Below, piece after piece: positions 27,730 to 37,638 of a DNA stretch of 64,000 bases (position 1 is the stretch's first letter; each line of letters opens with the position of its first letter). The position numbers and the translations under genes are program-made. The notes under the pieces are model-generated. The model was not told where the DNA came from, ran no database searches, and worked only from the letters and a program-made list of their open reading frames with translations. Location of the stretch: positions 124,001 to 188,000 of the forward strand of contig JAQYDG010000005.1 of the NCBI GenBank assembly GCA_028724265.1. Direction: 5' to 3'. Source of the DNA: Actinomycetaceae bacterium. GTDB taxonomy: Bacteria > Actinomycetota > Actinomycetes > Actinomycetales > Actinomycetaceae.

Positions 27730-29997
27730 TCACATGACCTTGGTTTTTTCGATGGCTCCTGTAATCGAGTGAACGAGGCGCGCTGCTCCGTGGTGGAGTA
27801 CGTACCCGATGACGATGTTTGCGAGGGCAAAGAGCAGGAGTATCCCAAGGTTGCGTGCATAATCGCCTGCATATGTTCCGGCGATTGCTGAGCGCATCAG
27901 GTTGATCGCGTATGTCGCCGGTAGCCATGGGCTCAATGATTGGAACCATTGCGGCAACAATTCCAGTGGATAGGCACCGCCTGGTGCAGAAATTTGGAGG
28001 ACGAGCAGGACAACAGCGAGTGCTTTTCCTGCATTCGCCAGCGAAACCACAAGTGTAAAGACGATCAGTGTGAACACTGTCGATATTGCCCAGCCGGCAA
28101 CAAGGAGAAGCCAGGGATGTACCGGCTGAATATCGACGAACACAATAAGACCGAGCACAAGGAGCGTGGACTGCGCCATTCCTATCGCCCAGAAGAGCAT
28201 GTATCTCCCGAGGTATTGCTCCGTGGGTGTAAAGGTGAGTGACGCCTCGTGTGCCTGGTCGTCGCGCTCGGATGGTGCCGTGACGTTGGGTGATTCCTCG
28301 TTGCTGTATGCGCGCAGCAGGAAACGACGCGCAACATTCGGCGCGACGTCTGTGCGTAAGAAGGCGGTTACCAGGAGGGCTCCTATCCACAGGGAGATCA
28401 CCGAAAAGAGGGGAGTCATCCCCACGCCAAAACTTGCGACAGGGAAAACGGCATTGCGGTGGATCGCCACAGGTGACGAAATAAGCGTGGCGAATGCCTC
28501 GGGATCGGAGCCCAGTGCCTTGGCAACCACATCGAGATCCCCAGTTTTTCGTGCCTTGTTGAGTTCATCGATGGCATGTGAGAGACGTTGTGCACCATCG
28601 CGCATCTGCGAGGACGTTTCGTTGAGTTGTGCCTGAGATTGGCGAAGCACAGTGACGAGCCCGTTGCTTTTATCGGAGAGCGAGGAACGGATTGCGTCCA
28701 TATAGGATCCAAAAACGGCTGCATCTTTTTCAGCCGATGCCAGGTTCTGCGTCAGGTTGTGAATCTGAGGTGCAAGCTTGTCGTCGTAGTTCTTGCGTGC
28801 TTCCTGCAGAGCGTCAAGAGCTGCGCGTACAGCTGCGCGCGCATCATCAGCTTGAGTGTGGGTTGTTCCCGTACCTTGTTTGAACAATCCGGACATCTCG
28901 TGAAGTCGGTGGGACAGATTGTCCTGCATGGCTATCACATGATCGAGGTTGGCAAGGAGCTGATCAACTGCTGGCTTCACGAGATGCAGATTCGATGTTG
29001 CCTGCGCGAGCTTGTCCCGAGTGGAGCGCACACCCGCAGTCTGCTGGTCAACTGCATGACTCAGATCGTCGAGGATACGCGCATTGCTCTGGGCTGTGGA
29101 GTTCACAGCATCCAAGGTCGTGTTCATGTGGGAGGACACATCGGCAATATTGTGTGACGCTACATCAAGCGCATTGTCAAGACTGCTGGCAGCTATCGAA
29201 AAAGCATCAGATCCCTGCGTTCCCTCTGTAGATCCCGAGCCTTCGACGCCGTCGGTGATGCGTGCAACCGACCGATGAAGACTCTGTGCGAGTGAACTGG
29301 CGCTGGTGGCAAGTGGAAGGGAGGCGTCTGCCACCGTTGCCAACGATGACATCGTGCTCGCGCCGGACTCTAGCGCCGACGAAAGGGTCTGGAAGCGTTG
29401 TGTGAGCCGGTCGAGGACTGCTTGTGTGTCCGCATCCTGCAAAACAGTCGATGCGTCTTCGGCGATACTCACCGCAACATCTGCCAGAACGCGAGTGAAC
29501 GTCGTGTTGATCTGAGCCGTTACGCCTTCTGCGCCTTGCGCGGTGATCGTGGCAGAGAGTGGGTTCTTTTTCTCATTTGTGTAGAGAGCGATGCCTGAGG
29601 GCTCTGCTCCACCGGCATAGAACGTAAACATCGACGTGCTGAAGTTGGGAGGGAGAATAATAGCAGCATAGTACGTACCGGCTCGGGTTCCATCCAATGC
29701 CGTGTCTTTATCGGTGATCACCCAATCGAGTTGGTTGTTAGCCCTCAATTCTTTGAGCACAGTATCGCCGACGTTAACTTTCATATTCAGAACGTCACTG
29801 GTGTATCCAGTATCTGTATTCGCAACAGCGATGCGCAACTGATCCGATTGCGAGAGCGGATCCCACGTTGCCAGGACGTTAAACCACGTAAAGAGCAACG
29901 GAATGGAGATCAGGAGAGTGATCAGAATACGCGCCATCACGTTGTGCCGAATTTGATGTGCGTCATCGCGCGCAATAAAGAGTATTCGTCTCATCAC
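27730..29997 (-). CDS. YhgE/Pip family membrane protein (second of a pair)
   Basis: 755 residues. An N-terminal membrane segment (ILITLLISIPLLFTWFNV, followed by ATWDPLSQSDQLRIAVANTDTG) precedes a long outside region rich in heptad-like Ala/Ser/Leu/Gln, about residues 190-520. The C-terminal half has five or six membrane segments (SVISLWIGALLVTAFLR onward), as in the ABC-2-type YhgE/Pip family. Relatives include the phage-infection protein Pip and EsaA; transport function is not established. Its ATG overlaps the stop of the partner gene by 4 bp. No terminator recognised. Confidence 0.85.
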   Translation of the reverse strand: MMRRILFIARDDAHQIRHNVMARILITLLISIPLLFTWFNVLATWDPLSQSDQLRIAVANTDTGYTSDVLNMKVNVGDTVLKELRANNQLDWVITDKDTALDGTRAGTYYAAIILPPNFSTSMFTFYAGGAEPSGIALYTNEKKNPLSATITAQGAEGVTAQINTTFTRVLADVAVSIAEDASTVLQDADTQAVLDRLTQRFQTLSSALESGASTMSSLATVADASLPLATSASSLAQSLHRSVARITDGVEGSGSTEGTQGSDAFSIAASSLDNALDVASHNIADVSSHMNTTLDAVNSTAQSNARILDDLSHAVDQQTAGVRSTRDKLAQATSNLHLVKPAVDQLLANLDHVIAMQDNLSHRLHEMSGLFKQGTGTTHTQADDARAAVRAALDALQEARKNYDDKLAPQIHNLTQNLASAEKDAAVFGSYMDAIRSSLSDKSNGLVTVLRQSQAQLNETSSQMRDGAQRLSHAIDELNKARKTGDLDVVAKALGSDPEAFATLISSPVAIHRNAVFPVASFGVGMTPLFSVISLWIGALLVTAFLRTDVAPNVARRFLLRAYSNEESPNVTAPSERDDQAHEASLTFTPTEQYLGRYMLFWAIGMAQSTLLVLGLIVFVDIQPVHPWLLLVAGWAISTVFTLIVFTLVVSLANAGKALAVVLLVLQISAPGGAYPLELLPQWFQSLSPWLPATYAINLMRSAIAGTYAGDYARNLGILLLFALANIVIGYVLHHGAARLVHSITGAIEKTKVM

Positions 29998-32750
29998 TCG
30001 TTCACCTCCTCAGGTGCAGAATCTTCACGTTGACTCGCTGCATCATCCTGACTATCCGCGTTGTGCGGGGTAGATGGCGACGCAGCCGTCTCAGAGTGCG
30101 GTAATTCTTCGTCCGATGTATGCGCGGCAGGAACATCGTCAGGTATCGGATCAGGCTCTGTCGTACTCGTATCGGGTTCTGTCCGATCAGGATCAGATGA
30201 CTGGTAGGCCGCATCGGTTGAGGACTGATCGGGGACGCGTCCTGTGGTGAGAGTGCGATAGCGGACGAGGCTCGCAATCAGATCTTCCTCACTCAGGTGT
30301 GACAAGTGCTCAGCATGGTTCAGGGAATTCTTCAATGCTTCAGCGGCAATAAGTAATCCGATAATGACGAGCCCCCAGCAGCTTGCAATAGCTAAGAGTG
30401 CAGGCTTGCTGGCTCTGGTGGTTCGTGAGACGACAGCGAGGGCGATGACGCCCGCAACACCAACGACGCGTAATGATCGGATGATCGTTGAATAGTGGGC
30501 GTCGAATCGGTGGCGCCGTGACTCGATCCAGCTGGAGAATTCTTTGCGGTTGGATAAGAGCGCGATGATGTGACTGAGGCGGAAGACTGGCCCCATCAAC
30601 AGAACGTTTTCGTTTGCGATAAGGTCAGTGCGAGCGAGTGACTCGTAGAACAGCCGATTGAAATATCCAAAATAGTGCCGGCCTACGTAGCCTAGAACGA
30701 GCGCGACAGCACCCATGGCAACAACAATAAGAATAAATCTGAAATATCTGCTGCCGTAGAACCCGCCGATTGCTTCGCGCATCGTGTCGATACCATAAGA
30801 GAACGGTAGCAGAGGATACAGTTTTCGGAAGAAGCTCGGCATGAGCTCAATGGGATAGATGCCGGAAGCTCCAGGAATCTGAAGAACGGCAAGAACCACC
30901 GCGATAACTCTGCCGATGTGGTTGAGGGCAGCCGAAAGCCCGTAGATGATCGCAAGATAACACGGGCCGATCAATGCGGCGGCAACAATCAAAGCAACTG
31001 GGTTCTCTGGTTTGATCCCTATCAGTAATGTACCAACGCTGACGATGATGCCTTGTCCCACCGAGAGCGCAGCCAGCAGCATATATCGGCCAGCATAGGC
31101 TGCACGCAGCGACAGAAAATCGAAGCCTTCTTTATCCACTTCGACGCGGAAAATGATGATCAGAATGAATGCGCCGATCCACAGGGACAAATTAATGAAC
31201 ATTGCCGCCATGCCGGCTCCGTATGAGGTCACATGGTAGAGCGCTTGCTGATCGAAATGGACTGGCGCAGCCACGTAACGGCCAATGTTTGCAGGGTCAA
31301 GTCCTGTCAGAGTTGTGAGTGTGCCCGAGTGGATTGCGGACACGAGTGCGGCAACGTCAGCCTGTGCCGACTGCGTCATCTGAGCTAAGTCGTCAGTCGT
31401 TGTCATTGCAGATGACGCGGCATTCAGTCCGGATTGTACCTGGTGATCCAAGCTATTAATAAGCGTTGAAACTTGAGTGAGCGATTCCCGCGCGCTACCT
31501 ATCGTTGCTGATAAAGAGCCCAGCTGGGAGGAAAGCGTCGTGACGTTGCCGCTCAGAGTCGTCATCAGGGAAGCGGAGGCTGAGCGTGCACGCTCAGCAC
31601 TGTCACGTGAAGTGTTGAGAGCGTTCGTCATCGAGGAAGAAAGCTCCTGAATTGATTCCCGTGCACGTAACGCATCCGCATGTGCGTTCTTGACGTGATC
31701 GAGAACCTGCTGAACTTTCGTAAGCGTGTTCTGCGCTTCGTTTGTTGCCTGCTGCAGAAGCGGCTCTGACCCGAGAGCATCCAGTGCCCGGCGAGCAGCA
31801 TCAAGAGCCTGATCGGCGCGGTCGGTATGCGTTGTGAGCTCCGAACTCGCATCGCTGAGCACAGACGAGAGATGCTCGACTGCCTGGCCTGCTGCGAGCG
31901 AAGACTTTTCTAAGGCGTTTTGTGCGCTCGTGCTCGCCTTTCCAAGCGTGGTAGTAACAGACTGTGCGCTGTTCACCATAGTGGACAGCAAGGATTGAGC
32001 ATCACCGAGCGCGGAGGAGGCGTCGGTTAGCAGAGGGTCGGCAGCTGATACGGCGTTGCGGGCATTACTCAGCGCCGTAGAGAGATGACTGCGGGTATCC
32101 TCCACCGCGGCGAGTGCCTGGGTTGCATCAGAGAGATTGTGCTCAATGTCGTTGAGCGCTCCGGCGGCATTCGTGTGGGCTGCGGTGACCGACTGATTCA
32201 GGTCGATACCGTGGCTGCGTAAGGCCTCAGCGACAGCTTCGCCTACCTTCGCTCGAAAGGTTGACGTCACTTCAACGTCAAGCATATTCGCGCCCGCATC
32301 GGTAATCTTTGGAGCGATGGCACCTTTCTTTTCGTTGACGTAGTAGTCAATGAAAGGCTGCGTGCGAGAACCCGAAAAAATAGTGCTGATATCGGTGCTG
32401 AACGTGGGCGGAATGACGAAAGTGGCATACGTTGTTCCACGTTCTAGCGATTGTTGAGCGGCTTTGTGATCGAGAATCCTCCAGCCGAGCTGGTGGTCCG
32501 CTTTGAGGCGATCGACAATCATGTCGCCCATGTTGATGCTGCCTGTGAGCTCTGAGTACGCACCCTTGTCAGAATTGACAACGCCAATCGGTAGGTGACC
32601 AGTTGCAGTGTACGGATTCCAGAATGCGGCGATGTTGAGCCACGAGTACAGAGCTGGTGTGATGAGGATCCCGATCAGCACGACGAGCGATTGTGGTACG
32701 GCCACAATACGTTTGATGTCACGTGTAAAGACTCGCCAGCTACTCCTCAT
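29994..32750 (-). CDS. YhgE/Pip family membrane protein (first of a pair)
   Basis: 918 residues. Same layout as its partner: N-terminal membrane helix (VVLIGILITPALYSWLNIAA), long coiled-coil region, then C-terminal membrane helices. It has extra features: a further pair of helices (VVGVAGVIALAVV and WGLVIIGLLIAAEAL) after the usual set, and a C-terminal tail of about 100 residues dominated by Asp, Glu, Ser and Thr. ATG 32750 lacks a Shine-Dalgarno, but TATACT (32763-32758) is 7 nt upstream, so the mRNA may be leaderless. Together the pair could form a heteromeric complex (inference). Confidence 0.86.
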   Translation of the reverse strand: MRSSWRVFTRDIKRIVAVPQSLVVLIGILITPALYSWLNIAAFWNPYTATGHLPIGVVNSDKGAYSELTGSINMGDMIVDRLKADHQLGWRILDHKAAQQSLERGTTYATFVIPPTFSTDISTIFSGSRTQPFIDYYVNEKKGAIAPKITDAGANMLDVEVTSTFRAKVGEAVAEALRSHGIDLNQSVTAAHTNAAGALNDIEHNLSDATQALAAVEDTRSHLSTALSNARNAVSAADPLLTDASSALGDAQSLLSTMVNSAQSVTTTLGKASTSAQNALEKSSLAAGQAVEHLSSVLSDASSELTTHTDRADQALDAARRALDALGSEPLLQQATNEAQNTLTKVQQVLDHVKNAHADALRARESIQELSSSMTNALNTSRDSAERARSASASLMTTLSGNVTTLSSQLGSLSATIGSARESLTQVSTLINSLDHQVQSGLNAASSAMTTTDDLAQMTQSAQADVAALVSAIHSGTLTTLTGLDPANIGRYVAAPVHFDQQALYHVTSYGAGMAAMFINLSLWIGAFILIIIFRVEVDKEGFDFLSLRAAYAGRYMLLAALSVGQGIIVSVGTLLIGIKPENPVALIVAAALIGPCYLAIIYGLSAALNHIGRVIAVVLAVLQIPGASGIYPIELMPSFFRKLYPLLPFSYGIDTMREAIGGFYGSRYFRFILIVVAMGAVALVLGYVGRHYFGYFNRLFYESLARTDLIANENVLLMGPVFRLSHIIALLSNRKEFSSWIESRRHRFDAHYSTIIRSLRVVGVAGVIALAVVSRTTRASKPALLAIASCWGLVIIGLLIAAEALKNSLNHAEHLSHLSEEDLIASLVRYRTLTTGRVPDQSSTDAAYQSSDPDRTEPDTSTTEPDPIPDDVPAAHTSDEELPHSETAASPSTPHNADSQDDAASQREDSAPEEVNE

Positions 32751-32926
32751 TGTGACAAGTATAAGGGAGGGAAGCACCTGATAATTCTGTTTGTGCTCAC
32801 AATCTGAACTCTGAGCAGAGGTGACAAAGCGTGGTGTGGCAGCGTCGCATTTGTGCACACCGATCAGGTGCCTGGGGCGTAGAGTGTGGCACATCATCAC
32901 GTTGATACTTGGTGCAAAGGTGGACG

Positions 32927-33148
32927 ATGCTATCGGGCAAATTGACGGCTAAGGGACAGGTGACGATCCCCGTTGATGTACGTCGCCAGCTGAATTTACG
33001 CGCAGGCGATAGGTTGGTGTTTGCGCTTCATGGGCACGAAATCGTGATGGTCAAGGACGAGGGCGATGCAGCGGAAAAGCTTCAGCGCACCTATCAGATG
33101 CAGGTCGGCCACGAAGGTTTGTTTGCAGATCCTAGACTTGACTCATGA
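32927..33148 (+). CDS. SpoVT/AbrB-domain DNA-binding protein
   Basis: 73 residues. The N terminus LSGKLTAKGQVTIPVDVRRQLNLRAGDRLVF is a full SpoVT-AbrB swapped-hairpin domain, as in AbrB and MazE antitoxins. A short polar tail follows. ATG 32927 has AAAGGTGGA just upstream. The next gene starts 4 bp inside it (ATGA) and is a metabolic-type hydrolase rather than a toxin, so a regulatory role on its own operon is more likely. Divergent from the YhgE/Pip pair, which it may also regulate. Confidence 0.88.
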   Translation: MLSGKLTAKGQVTIPVDVRRQLNLRAGDRLVFALHGHEIVMVKDEGDAAEKLQRTYQMQVGHEGLFADPRLDS

Positions 33149-33963
33149 AGATTGCACGTTTGAGTTTGCAGCAGGGTCCTCGCTTTGCTCTTGTGGATTC
33201 TGCAACCGGAGATTTTCTCGTTTTGCGGGATGACCCCATTTTTGGCTCTATCGACATGACGGGGCAGCGCGTTGAAGCCCACGATGCTGATCTGGTGTCC
33301 CCGATGATTCCTCGGTCGAAGGTCTTTGGATTCTTAGGAACCTATACGGCATCTGCATCTGCGCCGGACTCTCAGATCAGCGGTGCCAGGAATCCGGAAA
33401 GCGTCACGAATCCGGTAACCCTCACTACGCCGCAAAGCCTCGATAATATGGGAGTGTTCTTCAAACCCAACACGTCAGTGATTGGGCCAAACGAACCGAT
33501 TATGAAACCGGCATGGGCTACCGGAATCGCCCATGCGCCGGAACTCGCCGTGGTGATTGGGCGTGCCGCAAAGTCAATTTCACCTGCTCGCGCCAAGGAC
33601 GTCATCTTCGGATATGTGGCGGCGGATAACGTGTACGCCACGGGAACGGACGTTGTGCGCGCGCATAGCTTTGATACGTCAACGGTGATCGGTCCGTGGA
33701 TTGAAACGGATCTGGAGAACGTATCACACCTGGCTGTGCGTTCCTGGGTTGATGGAGCGCCACGGATCGTTGGAAATACCGCAGATCTTCTCCTGACGGT
33801 ACAGGATCTTATTGCCTACGCGTCCAAGATCAGCACCCTTCTCCCCGGCGATATTATCTTGACCGGTACGCCGCTGGGCGACGGAGCGATCAACGTGGGC
33901 CAGCGCGTGCGAGTCGAAGTAGAAGGAATCGGAAGTTTCGACAACCCCGTGATTGACGAATAG
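33145..33963 (+). CDS. Fumarylacetoacetate-hydrolase family protein
   Basis: 272 residues. FAH-fold protein with the N-terminal cap, FFKPNTSVIGPNEPI, ELAVVIGR, and the C-terminal GDIILTGTPLGDGAINVGQRVRVEVEGIG. The usual metal-ligand motif (E-x-E before LAVVIG) reads HAPELAVVIGR, so the first Glu is missing, and the common NDV is DNV. Catalysis may therefore be altered. A member of this family commonly lies near gltX in Actinobacteria; the reaction is not known. Start overlaps the AbrB-type gene. Confidence 0.85.
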   Translation: MKIARLSLQQGPRFALVDSATGDFLVLRDDPIFGSIDMTGQRVEAHDADLVSPMIPRSKVFGFLGTYTASASAPDSQISGARNPESVTNPVTLTTPQSLDNMGVFFKPNTSVIGPNEPIMKPAWATGIAHAPELAVVIGRAAKSISPARAKDVIFGYVAADNVYATGTDVVRAHSFDTSTVIGPWIETDLENVSHLAVRSWVDGAPRIVGNTADLLLTVQDLIAYASKISTLLPGDIILTGTPLGDGAINVGQRVRVEVEGIGSFDNPVIDE

Positions 33964-34061
33964 AGGCACAGCGGGATGGCAAGCAGCGGCACTGGTGAGG
34001 TACTGGTGATGAGCTGGTGGTGCACTGGTGAAGGCCGCTGCGAGATAACATTGAGGTTACT

Positions 34062-35585
34062 ATGAGCATAACAACTGCAGCGGGTCATGATATCCGCGTT
34101 CGATTCTGTCCTTCGCCAACTGGAACGCCGCACGTCGGAATGGTGCGTACATGCCTGTTCAATTGGGCATATGCGCGGCATGTTGGTGGAACGTTCGTTT
34201 TCCGCATTGAAGATACTGACGCGGCGCGCGATTCGGAGGAATCGTTCAATGCCATTATTGACTCTCTGCGGTGGCTCGGCCTGGATTGGGACGAGGGCAT
34301 AGGTGTGGGCGGACCGAATGGTCCGTACCGCCAGTCGGAGCGGATGGACATTTATCGGGACGTGGCTCGCAAGCTGGTGGATGCCGGATACGCTTATGAG
34401 TCTTTTTCCACTCCGGAGGAGATTGAGGCTCGTCATCGTGCCAAAGGTGAGGATCCGAAGCTCGGCTATGACGGCTTTGACCGAACCTTGACGGACGAAC
34501 AAAAGGCCGCGTATCGCGCCGAAGGCCGCCAGCCAACGTTGCGCATACGCATGCCTGAGGAAGACATCACATTTACAGATCTCGTTCGCGGCGAGATCAC
34601 GTTCAAAGCGGGTACTGTTCCGGACTACGTGATTGTACGGGGCAACGGCGATCCACTCTATACATTGACGAACCCAGTGGATGACGCCATGATGCATATC
34701 ACTCATGTGCTTCGCGGCGAGGATTTGTTGAGCTCGACTCCTCGCCAGATTGTGCTCTATCGTGCGTTGGAGGCTCTGGGTATCGCTGATTTCACCCCCA
34801 AGTTCGGGCATCTTCCCTACGTCATGGGGGAGGGTAACAAGAAACTCTCCAAGCGGGATCCAGAGTCAAACCTGTTGCTGCACCGGCAGCGTGGGATGGT
34901 ACCTGAAGGCCTGTTGAACTATTTAGGACTTCTCGGCTGGTCGATTGCTCCGGATCGCGATGTGTTCACCCGAGACGAGATGGTTGAGGCCTTCGATATT
35001 GAGCATGTGAACCCGAACCCGGCACGTTTCGACGAGACGAAATGCGTGGCCATCAATGCGGAGCATATCCGCATGCTCGATGTGCAGGATTTTGCTCGTC
35101 GTGTGGTGCCGTACCTGCACGCTGATGGAGTTGTGTCCGCGCCAGACTACGAGGGTTTAACGCAGGATGAACGCAGGCTGATCGATGCGGCTGCTCCGTT
35201 GGCGCAGACGCGTATGAAACTCCTGGGTGAGGCAAGTGCCCTGATGGGCTTCCTCTTTACAGCGACGGATAAGCTGGCATATAACGCGAAAGCCCTTGGC
35301 AAACTGAAGGATTCTGCGCCGGACGTGTTAGCCGCCTCGCGTGACGTTCTGGCTGCGCTCGACGCATCAGAGTTCGATGTTGATCACATTAAGGCCGCGA
35401 TTGATTCCGCTGTTGTGGACGGGCTCAAGGTGAAACCACGCCTTGCGTTTGCGCCGCTTTTTGTTGCGATGACGGGGACAAACGTGTCCTTGCCGGTGGT
35501 TGATTCAATGTCGATCTTGGGCAAGCACACCGTGCTGGAGCGGATTGACCGGCTCTCCGCTCAACTTGCGTCGGCCGGCGAGTGA
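34062..35585 (+). CDS. gltX: Glutamyl-tRNA synthetase
   Basis: 507 residues. Charges tRNA-Glu. The class I HIGH signature is [10 protein letters not shown] and the KMSKS loop is [10 protein letters not shown], both usual for actinobacterial GltX. The segment [15 protein letters not shown] follows the first motif and the anticodon-binding domain fills the C-terminal 150 residues. GAGG lies 6 nt before the ATG. tRNA-Gln and tRNA-Glu genes follow directly. Non-discriminating charging of tRNA-Gln cannot be judged here. Confidence 0.97.
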   Translation: MSITTAAGHDIRVRFCPSPTGTPHVGMVRTCLFNWAYARHVGGTFVFRIEDTDAARDSEESFNAIIDSLRWLGLDWDEGIGVGGPNGPYRQSERMDIYRDVARKLVDAGYAYESFSTPEEIEARHRAKGEDPKLGYDGFDRTLTDEQKAAYRAEGRQPTLRIRMPEEDITFTDLVRGEITFKAGTVPDYVIVRGNGDPLYTLTNPVDDAMMHITHVLRGEDLLSSTPRQIVLYRALEALGIADFTPKFGHLPYVMGEGNKKLSKRDPESNLLLHRQRGMVPEGLLNYLGLLGWSIAPDRDVFTRDEMVEAFDIEHVNPNPARFDETKCVAINAEHIRMLDVQDFARRVVPYLHADGVVSAPDYEGLTQDERRLIDAAAPLAQTRMKLLGEASALMGFLFTATDKLAYNAKALGKLKDSAPDVLAASRDVLAALDASEFDVDHIKAAIDSAVVDGLKVKPRLAFAPLFVAMTGTNVSLPVVDSMSILGKHTVLERIDRLSAQLASAGE

Positions 35586-35595
35586 CGACTATAGT
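35566..35595 (+). promoter_or_regulatory. Promoter of tRNA-Gln, inside gltX 3' end
   Basis: TTGCGT (35566-35571) and TATAGT (35590-35595) with an 18-bp spacer, 40 bp before the mature tRNA. The -35 lies in the last codons of gltX. Confidence 0.55.
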
Positions 35596-35635
35596 TTTAC
35601 TTCGTTGCTGCGGGGCAAACGCAGTGACGAACCCT

Positions 35636-35707
35636 TGGGGTATGGTGTAATTGGCAACACAGGTGATTCTGGTTCATCCGTTCTAGGTTCGAGTCCTGGT
35701 ACCCCAG
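35636..35707 (+). tRNA. tRNA-Gln (anticodon CTG)
   Basis: Acceptor TGGGGTA pairs with TACCCCA (35700-35706), discriminator G. Anticodon loop ATTCTGGTT gives CTG. T-arm CTAGGTTCGAGTCCTGG. CCA is not encoded. Probably co-transcribed with tRNA-Glu. Confidence 0.94.
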
Positions 35708-35751
35708 CGAAGCTTCTGACTTGTGGTTGTTGAGTTAGTGGCTTCTTTTTT

Positions 35752-35824
35752 GCCCCTTTCGTCTAGCGGCCTAGGACATCGCCCTCTCACGGCGGTAACA
35801 CCGGTTCAAATCCGGTAGGGGGTA
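35752..35824 (+). tRNA. tRNA-Glu (anticodon CTC)
   Basis: Acceptor GCCCCTT pairs with AGGGGGT (35817-35823) with two G-U pairs, discriminator A. Anticodon loop reads CCTCTCAC, giving CTC. T-arm CCGGTTCAAATCCGG is perfect. CCA is not encoded. Confidence 0.95.
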
Positions 35825-35979
35825 CGTATTGTGATTCGTCGTGTTTATCGGGTTCCATCTCCAGAGCATCCTGTTTGCACGGTTCTCCTCATTGTGTCTT
35901 TCCTTCGTGTATTCTCTTCCATTTTTCCAATCATTCTGACGTCGGTTAGGACGTTGATTACGTTGTGGAAAGGGTAGGT

Positions 35980-37083
35980 ATGGCGGATAACAAAGTGCGT
36001 GTTGCCCTGGTTTATGGAGGCATGAGCGGGGAACACTCCGTCTCGTGCGTCACTGCAGCATCTGTGATTACGGCTCTGAACCGTGAGCGTTTCGACGTCG
36101 TGCCCGTTGGCATTACTCGTTCAGGCCACTGGGTGCCGGGAAGTATGGAGCCAACCTCCGGCTTTGACAACGATTTCGACGTTCAGGTGCCTGAATCCGA
36201 TGCCTCTCTGATGTTCAGCATGGACGGCCAGCATCACCTCTTGCGGATGGGATCCGAGGGCTATGACGATCTGGGTGCCATCGATGTGGTCTTTCCATTG
36301 TTACACGGGCCATTTGGCGAGGATGGCACTATCCAGGGTCTCTTTGAGATGGCGCAGGTGCCCTATGTAGGGTGCGGCGTATTGGCGTCGTCTGCCGGTA
36401 TGGATAAGGTAGCGACGAAAGTTATGTTGGAGGCTCAAGGCATACCGGTTGCCCCTTACATCAGTGTTTCCCTCCGGCAGTGGACAACAGATGAAGCAGC
36501 AGTGCGGGATCACATCAACTCCACGCTGCGCTATCCGTTGTTCGTTAAACCCGCACGCGCTGGCAGTTCTTTGGGTATTAGCAAGGTGCATGACGAGTCG
36601 GAACTCGCTTCAGCGATGGAGAAAGCAGGCTCAGTTGATCCTAAAATCCTTGTCGAAACCGGGTTGAGTGGGCATGAAATTGAGTGCGGCGTGCTTGGTG
36701 GTCTCGAGGGTTCGCGTCCGCGTGCCTCTGTTCTCGGTGAGATTGTCAAGGACGGTGCCGAGTGGTATGACTACGAGACGAAGTACTGGGCAACAGAGAA
36801 CTACCATATGGAAATACCAGCTCGGGTTTCCGATCGGGCGACGGCGGTACTGCGCGATGTAGCTGTGCGCGTCTTCGAGATCCTCGGATGTGAGGGACTC
36901 GCCCGAGTCGATTTCTTCCTCACGGACTCGGGGCAGCCCGTTGTCAATGAAGTGAATACGATGCCTGGCTTCACCGCATTTTCCATGTATCCCATTCTGT
37001 GGGAAAAAACGGGCGTTCCCTATACTGATCTCGTGAGCACGCTTATCGATCTGGCGTGTTCGCGTCCTCTCGGTCTGCGTTGA
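35980..37083 (+). CDS. ddl: D-alanine-D-alanine ligase
   Basis: 367 residues. Makes the D-Ala-D-Ala dipeptide for peptidoglycan. ATP-grasp enzyme with GGMSGEHSVS at the N terminus, LHGPFGEDGTIQG, KPARAGSSLGISKV, and the C-terminal NEVNTMPGFTAFSMYP. The EWYDYETKYW segment has the Tyr usual for D-Ala-D-Ala (not D-lactate) ligases, consistent with vancomycin-sensitive wall precursors. ATG 35980 is preceded by AAAGGGTAGG. Followed convergently by rpmB. Confidence 0.96.
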   Translation: MADNKVRVALVYGGMSGEHSVSCVTAASVITALNRERFDVVPVGITRSGHWVPGSMEPTSGFDNDFDVQVPESDASLMFSMDGQHHLLRMGSEGYDDLGAIDVVFPLLHGPFGEDGTIQGLFEMAQVPYVGCGVLASSAGMDKVATKVMLEAQGIPVAPYISVSLRQWTTDEAAVRDHINSTLRYPLFVKPARAGSSLGISKVHDESELASAMEKAGSVDPKILVETGLSGHEIECGVLGGLEGSRPRASVLGEIVKDGAEWYDYETKYWATENYHMEIPARVSDRATAVLRDVAVRVFEILGCEGLARVDFFLTDSGQPVVNEVNTMPGFTAFSMYPILWEKTGVPYTDLVSTLIDLACSRPLGLR

Positions 37084-37216
37084 GAGAGAGGTTCATGCCG
37101 GTATGCCAGTCGATTGGGGGTGTCCGGTTTACTGTGACTTGCGGTGTGCTGTGGTATCAAGGCGTTCTGCAGCAGCTGTGAGGTATGGAGTCGTGAGATA
37201 TGGATGAGATATGGAA

Positions 37217-37240
37217 AAGGGTCACCCACAGGTGACCCTC
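37217..37240 (-). terminator. Terminator of rpmB
   Basis: AGGGTCACC and GGTGACCCT (outer ends 37218 and 37239) form a 9-bp perfect stem around a 4-nt loop. On the minus strand it is followed by TTTTCC. The site lies about 20 bp after the rpmB stop and also separates it from ddl. Confidence 0.8.
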
Positions 37241-37259
37241 GAACGTATCAAGACGCGAA

Positions 37260-37451
37260 TCAGATTGCACGCGCAACCTTGCCAGCCTTGAGGCACGACG
37301 TGCACACATTCATGCGGCGCGCAGTACCATTCACCAGAACGCGCACACGCTGAATATTCGGATTCCAGCGGCGATGCGTACGCCGGTGCGAGTGGGACAC
37401 GCTCATGCCGAAGATCGGCCCTTTGCCGCAGACGTCACAAACAGCAGCCAC
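37260..37451 (-). CDS. rpmB: 50S ribosomal protein L28 (zinc-motif form)
   Basis: 63 residues. Large-subunit ribosomal protein. The two CxxC pairs (CDVC near the start and CTSC near the end) make this the zinc-binding (C+) form. [17 protein letters not shown] and [19 protein letters not shown] match L28. I place the start at GTG 37451 because AAAGGAG is 6-7 nt upstream; the upstream open codons have no homology to L28. Divergent from recG. Confidence 0.93.
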   Translation of the reverse strand: MAAVCDVCGKGPIFGMSVSHSHRRTHRRWNPNIQRVRVLVNGTARRMNVCTSCLKAGKVARAI

Positions 37452-37638
37452 GGTTCTCTCCTTTAAACTTGCCAAACGCCGACCGTTCGATCGGCAACTA
37501 CACAAGTATATGTAAGGAATGGAATCTTTGCCAAGCAACGGCATGGGTGGGATAACTTACTTTTCCGCATCGCTCGCCGAAAAGTGTGCGCGGTGAGCTG
37601 ACTACGGTGAGTCGGCTGCAGTGGGATAGTCTAGACGT

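Noticed and set aside
32927..33963. Toxin-antitoxin module from the AbrB domain
   Set aside because: The coupled partner is an FAH-fold enzyme, not a known toxin.
35825..35979. Terminator after tRNA-Glu
   Set aside because: No stem followed by a T-run could be found before ddl.
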